A DNA stretch of 64,000 nucleotides from Nyssa sinensis (Eukaryota; Streptophyta; Magnoliopsida; Cornales; Nyssaceae). The position numbers and the translations under genes are program-made. The DNA lies in contig CM018052.1 in the NCBI GenBank assembly GCA_008638375.1, positions 30,946,239-31,010,238 of the forward strand, written 5' to 3'. The notes beneath the pieces are model-generated. The model did not search any database and had not been told where the DNA came from. It was given only the letters and a program-made list of their open reading frames with translations. Positions within the stretch are counted from its first letter, which is position 1. Each line of letters starts with the position of its first letter. Of this stretch, positions 63,314 through 64,000 are shown piece after piece.

Positions 63314-64000
63314 ATTCTAAACAATGCACTAGTCCGTTTTAAACAATGTACTGGTCCATTTACAAAAATATCAATTTGTCTACAGTTATGTACCAATCAT
63401 TTCTACAAGTGTGCAGAAATGACTACATGAAGCCATAATTAATTGTTAATTAAATTTACAAAGATATTTTTTTATTTTTTTACTTAAACTTAATTTCATT
63501 GTAACAATTGAATTGTTTAAACCAAACATTGAAATGGAATCACCATCTCATTCTATTCCTAAGTCCATTTCATTCCCATCTTATTTTATTCATGCGTACC
63601 AAGTGTTATCTATCAATCATATATTGTAAATAAAATTTTCCAGTAAAGCTTAAACCAAGCATAGTTCATGCATTAACCTCTATTCCAATTTCCAACAAAA
63701 CATTAGGAAGCGCTTTGTTTAAAAAATGAAAAAAAAAAAAAAGAGAAACAGAGAATAGAAACATAGCTAATTTTATACCTCTCCCCTCACAGGCTCGTGA
63801 TAGTTCCAGAAAACATAAGTCTCGATTACGTCCAATCCTCCTTCCTTGCATTTCCTAATAAGTTCTGGCCACACCTGAAATTCATCACAAAGGTGAGCTA
63901 CATTTTCATATTCATATAACAGACTCTGCAAGCAACCAAAAATAATATCGCCATTAGTTGAATGCAAAGTCAAACTCACTTCAGGTGTGCTTCGAGGATA
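25786..64000 (-). CDS. BGAL: GH35 beta-galactosidase with C-terminal lectin domain (5' partial)
   Basis: Nineteen exons, in transcription order: 64000-63980 (partial), 63874-63779, 62158-62046, 61645-61579, 61413-61321, 59934-59791, 59041-58953, 58854-58749, 58649-58562, 45459-45341, 44397-44233, 42494-42295, 41539-41433, 39918-39809, 29683-29576, 28378-28268, 27653-27442, 26993-26666, 25896-25786. All junctions are GT-AG and keep one frame: 2388 nt, 795 residues plus stop. The start codon, signal peptide and a few dozen residues lie beyond the window. The GH35 signature [13 protein letters not shown] is complete. The acid/base Glu is in NEY, and the nucleophile Glu in [14 protein letters not shown]/galactose-binding lectin domain ends the protein. 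The family hydrolyses terminal beta-galactosyl residues of wall polysaccharides in the apoplast. Two introns are 13.1 and 10.1 kb. I cannot assign the BGAL subfamily number. Confidence 0.93.
29363..29520 (+). mobile_element. tRNA-derived SINE in BGAL intron
   Basis: An RNA polymerase III box A, TGGCTCAGACG (29374-29384), matches TRGYNNARNNG. A box B, GTTCGAATT (29418-29426), misses the consensus only at its last base. The spacing of about 34 bp between them suits a tRNA-type promoter. The remaining body (GAGACCCGTACCCTGGGACTT) has no tRNA fold. It lies on the strand opposite the gene, between visible exons 15 and 16. The exact ends are uncertain. Confidence 0.65.
30242..34361 (+). mobile_element. 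Ty1/Copia element 1, both LTRs, gag missing, TSD ATGGT
   Basis: The 174-bp LTRs at 30242-30415 and 34188-34361 both start TGTTAGAGTTATATTTTATT and end ...ACAATTCAACT, with six differences seen by eye. ATGGT flanks the pair (30237-30241, 34362-34366). The primer-binding site is TGGTATCAGAG at 30416. Coding order is protease end, GAG-pre-integrase ([12 protein letters not shown]), integrase ([20 protein letters not shown]), RT ([21 protein letters not shown]) and RNase H ([12 protein letters not shown]). Only about 300 bp separate the primer site from the protease region, so gag is deleted. In-frame stops occur at several places, and the element cannot move by itself. It lies antisense in a BGAL intron. 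A solo LTR sits inside its 3' LTR. Confidence 0.9.
33782..34187 (+). mobile_element. Solo LTR nested 5 bp inside Copia-1's 3' LTR, TSD TGTTA
   Basis: The 406-bp sequence starts TGTTGGGTAATGTGAATCTT and ends TATATTCCTAACA. It holds a GC-rich centre (GGGGCAGGAGCCCCCTTGCC) and a typical LTR 3' part (GTAGCCGTGGACGTAGCCC). It is flanked by TGTTA at 33777-33781 and 34188-34192. The left TGTTA also follows Copia-1's polypurine tract (CTTGAGAGAGAG), so it is the true start of that LTR. The solo LTR split the LTR after its first five bases. Confidence 0.88.
34690..39280 (+). mobile_element. Ty1/Copia element 2, decayed, split by a reversed Copia
   Basis: Plus-strand frames give protease-end text ([18 protein letters not shown]), GAG-pre-integrase ([10 protein letters not shown]), integrase ([28 protein letters not shown]) up to about 35900. 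After the nested element come the integrase tail, a proline-rich linker and RT ([30 protein letters not shown]). Frameshifts destroy the RT after about 38680, and RNase H is missing. No LTR was found at either side. It is older and more decayed than Copia element 1. Confidence 0.75.
35903..37901 (-). mobile_element. Copia deletion derivative nested in Copia 2, TSD ATAAA
   Basis: The 185-bp LTRs at 35903-36087 and 37717-37901 read TGTTAGAGTAGGAATATTTT to ...TTACATTTCAACT on the minus strand. Perfect ATAAA duplications flank it (35898-35902, 37902-37906). The polypurine tract is CTTGAAGGGGAG, and the primer site is the modified TAGTATCAGAGC. Inside, an integrase tail ([12 protein letters not shown]) runs into RT ([28 protein letters not shown]) and RNase H ([18 protein letters not shown]). 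Gag, protease and most of integrase are absent. The RT active-site motif reads YVNDI instead of YVDDI. The 2-kb element lies in sense with the BGAL gene. Confidence 0.88.
39809..45459 (-). CDS. BGAL: BGAL visible exons 10-14: middle beta-domains
   Basis: Exon 10 ([19 protein letters not shown]) continues the barrel's last helix after the 13.1-kb intron. Exon 11 holds [20 protein letters not shown] and [20 protein letters not shown], a typical plant BGAL segment. Exon 12 holds [20 protein letters not shown]. Exon 13 holds the [19 protein letters not shown] jelly-roll strand. Exon 14 holds [13 protein letters not shown]. Exon 11 to 12 joins AK|VV. No stop or frameshift is present. Confidence 0.92.
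43138..43649 (-). mobile_element. MULE-like MITE, CACGGACAC family, copy 2, 9-bp TSD
   Basis: The ends are CTAAAAAGCACGGATACGG on the left and ...GTATGTGCTTCATA on the right; complemented, the right end begins TATGAAGCAC. Nine-base flanks GGCCTTTCC (43129-43137) and GGTCCTTCC (43650-43658) match at 7 of 9 positions. Words such as CACGGACACG recur near both ends, and the centre is AT-rich. There is no coding capacity. It lies in the BGAL intron between visible exons 11 and 12. Confidence 0.72.
45460..46890. other. Start of the 13.1-kb BGAL intron, no element resolved
   Basis: Intron sequence between visible exon 10 and the first TRIM. It includes a purine-rich stretch at 45790-45900 (GGAAGG/GAGAGG runs) and AT-rich DNA. 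No coding segment or defined repeat was recognised. Confidence 0.5.
46891..47179 (-). mobile_element. TRIM element in BGAL intron
   Basis: The direct repeats are at about 46891-46964 and 47106-47179. On the minus strand they run TATTGAAAGCTTGATATATA to ...GGTGATTTAACA. The exact initiator-Met primer site TGGTATCAGAGC lies at 47094-47105, next to the 5' repeat. A polypurine tract, GTGAGGGGGAG, precedes the 3' repeat. The family is the same as at 10824 and 49747. The left repeat is decayed, and no clear target duplication remains. Confidence 0.8.
47180..49189. other. Intron sequence, nothing assigned
   Basis: This part of the 13.1-kb intron contains no frame or repeat that I can assign. The 48880-49170 stretch is T- and G-rich and lies directly before the first gag-like codons of Copia 3. 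It could be a decayed leader or LTR, but it does not match that element's 3' LTR. Confidence 0.4.
49747..50222 (-). mobile_element. Tandem TRIM: three terminal repeats, two internal domains
   Basis: Terminal repeats lie at 49747-49820, about 49974-50046 and 50149-50222. Primer-site-like texts adjoin the second (TGGTATTAGATCC) and third (TGGTATCAAAGCAG). Polypurine tracts (GTGAGGGGGAG, CGAGGGGGTG) adjoin the first and second. The two internal domains differ. The middle repeat shares its inner half (AATTGGTGATCTAATA) with the others but has a different outer half (TGTTAGAGAATATAATAATA). The flanks AACAC and AACGC match 4 of 5 bases, and the Copia-3 gag frame continues across the insert. Confidence 0.78.
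51183..51579. mobile_element. hAT-like MITE, GC-rich ends, 8-bp TSD
   Basis: The 397-bp element starts TAAGAATGGCAAAATGAC. Its complemented right end reads TAGGAATGGTAACGGGTC. It is flanked by CTTAAGTG (51175-51182) and CTTGAGTG (51580-51587), 7 of 8 identical. Inside are GGGGCGGGG-like words (CCGCCCCCGCCC, GGTGGGGTCGGGG). It interrupts Copia 3 just before its YHLGHPSL motif. There is no coding capacity. Confidence 0.75.
52998..53801 (-). CDS. Unrecognised 267-codon frame inside the Gypsy-like element
   Basis: It starts [18 protein letters not shown] and has no stop until 52998. It is hydrophilic at first, then shows mixed hydrophobic stretches ([31 protein letters not shown]). I see no RT, integrase or RNase H motif. 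It lies downstream of a decayed protease in a shifted frame, so it may be the 3' part of a former gag-pol-like frame or an accessory frame of a non-autonomous family. A host function is unlikely. Confidence 0.35.
   Translation of the reverse strand: MSQNKYKKELPTNQMEGLEVRKLTLCSSKELVDPPKVTNVSKDSQELIDGLHLLGIAPPIIDLIVTPELPTCSHHQMISETHNELNCLEDELLQKDYVNLLSSSKIDNSLKLCIASNVLNKIRMTRKVFIIGKLLSESIRCLLHPKSSDIVPLSFDFDPPSVGLVSSPVQSHQYVFSLFFSKQHHDLNADVYCKIVLGNENYTLATLHNKKQGLCVNYPAIVHMFPFVKPSDLICFLPTLDLYTSLFDLSLNMTTNLIFHVENMFPL
54684..55051 (+). mobile_element. MULE-like MITE, CACGGACAC family, copy 3, 9-bp TSD
   Basis: It starts TATGAAGCACGAACACTCT and ends CCGTATCTGTGTTTCTTAG. The flanks are GGTGAAAGC and GGTGAAAGA, 8 of 9 identical. 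These ends are the same as those found independently at 43138-43649, which supports both boundaries. It sits inside the Gypsy-like element, which itself sits in Copia 3. Confidence 0.75.
55320..55735. repeat. G/T-rich imperfect repeat (GGCTTGGTTGGCT)
   Basis: Imperfect repeats of GGCTGGCT, GGCTTGGTTGGCTTAGGGG and later TGGGTT/TGGGCT words fill this stretch of the Gypsy-like element. A poly(T) run starts it. The strand asymmetry (G and T rich on the plus strand) is striking. It is non-coding. Confidence 0.55.
57979..58184 (+). repeat. 3' LTR of Copia element 3
   Basis: The 206-bp sequence begins TGTTAGAGTTCTTATTTTGC, directly after a purine tract (CAGTTTAAGGGAG), and ends AATACAATGCAACT. The start (TGTTAGAGTT) and end (CAACT) match the LTRs of Copia element 1, suggesting one lineage. 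Confidence 0.65.
58562..64000 (-). CDS. BGAL: BGAL visible exons 1-9: GH35 catalytic barrel
   Basis: These nine exons encode the (beta/alpha)8 catalytic domain from YPRSTPE to [10 protein letters not shown]. The landmarks are [19 protein letters not shown] and FWNYHEP (exon 2), [14 protein letters not shown] (exon 3), [15 protein letters not shown] (exon 4), GGPIILAQ (exon 5), VENEYGN and [15 protein letters not shown] (exon 6), [10 protein letters not shown] and MWTENYSGW (exon 7), [14 protein letters not shown] (exon 8) and [13 protein letters not shown] (exon 9). All expected catalytic residues are present. The introns are modest (77 bp to about 1.6 kb) and contain a TIR-bounded element and a GTGTCGTG-type repeat. 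Confidence 0.93.
60842..61085. repeat. Dispersed GTGTCGTG-type non-autonomous repeat
   Basis: The text GGGCTGGCAATCATATTGTG, followed by TCATGTCGTGTTGAGG and AAACCCGTTTAATAAATAAATTG, resembles a widespread plant non-coding repeat of MITE type with recurring CATGAC/GTGTCG words. The ends and target duplication are not resolved. It lies in the BGAL intron between visible exons 5 and 6. Confidence 0.5.
62450..62484. repeat. Poly(C)-poly(A) tract
   Basis: A run of about twelve C, then GCC, then about nineteen A, lies in a BGAL intron. Such a tract is prone to sequencing and replication slippage. Confidence 0.85.
62688..63605. mobile_element. TIR-bounded non-autonomous element in BGAL intron
   Basis: The left end is CACGTTTGGTACTTCAGAAT. 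The complement of the right end is CACTTGGTACGCATGAAT. Both ends carry TTCCATT/GGAATG words just inside. The 0.9-kb body has no transposase-like frame. It includes repeated GATGACATG/TGGCACACC words (62960-63250) and an (AT)n run. It lies between visible exons 2 and 3. Confidence 0.5.
63280..63311. repeat. (AT)n microsatellite
   Basis: About sixteen AT units lie inside the TIR-bounded element of the BGAL intron. Confidence 0.85.

Noticed and set aside
1..64000. A previously undescribed gene system (defence island, biosynthetic cluster or similar)
   Set aside because: The four host genes belong to unrelated, known families and mixed orientations. All other coding text is transposon-derived. 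I found no group of unknown host genes that would support such a claim.

Overview
The window is nuclear DNA from a flowering plant, most likely a eudicot with a TE-rich genome. The evidence is GT-AG introns, plant-specific gene families (Root_cap/LEA-related, PIG3-type quinone oxidoreductase, GH35 beta-galactosidase with a C-terminal galactose-lectin domain), AT-rich intergenic DNA, and many plant transposable elements (Copia, Gypsy, TRIM, RTE and L1 LINEs, a SINE, MITEs). The species cannot be fixed from the sequence alone.

Layout: 1-2.6 kb is AT-rich and holds a fold-back MITE. A two-exon secreted Root_cap-domain protein lies on the minus strand at 2607-4632. About 2.9 kb of AT-rich DNA follows. 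Two tandem six-exon PIG3-like genes lie on the plus strand at 7595-13934 and 16095-24679. Each encodes 325 aa, the exon lengths are the same in both, and I count 26 amino-acid differences. From 25786 to beyond the right edge one minus-strand beta-galactosidase gene fills the rest. Nineteen of its exons are visible (2388 nt of coding sequence), and the 5' end lies outside the window. Two of its introns are swollen to about 10.1 and 13.1 kb by nested retrotransposons.

The repeats give a relative history. An RTE LINE in intron 2 is shared by both PIG3 copies and so predates the gene duplication. An L1 fragment sits inside the longer RTE copy. A TRIM and a MULE-like MITE occur only in copy 1, and an RTE 3' fragment only in copy 2, so these probably came after the duplication. 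In the beta-galactosidase introns three plus-strand Copia elements (antisense to the gene) carry further insertions: a solo LTR lodged five bases inside a 3' LTR, a reversed Copia deletion derivative, a TRIM with three terminal repeats, a hAT-like MITE, and a Gypsy-like non-autonomous element that contains another MULE-like MITE.

The host genes form no operon-like or obviously cooperating system. I see no new enzymatic system. The unusual content is the nested, datable transposon architecture inside genes whose reading frames and splice sites stay intact, and a lost conserved proline in PIG3 copy 2.
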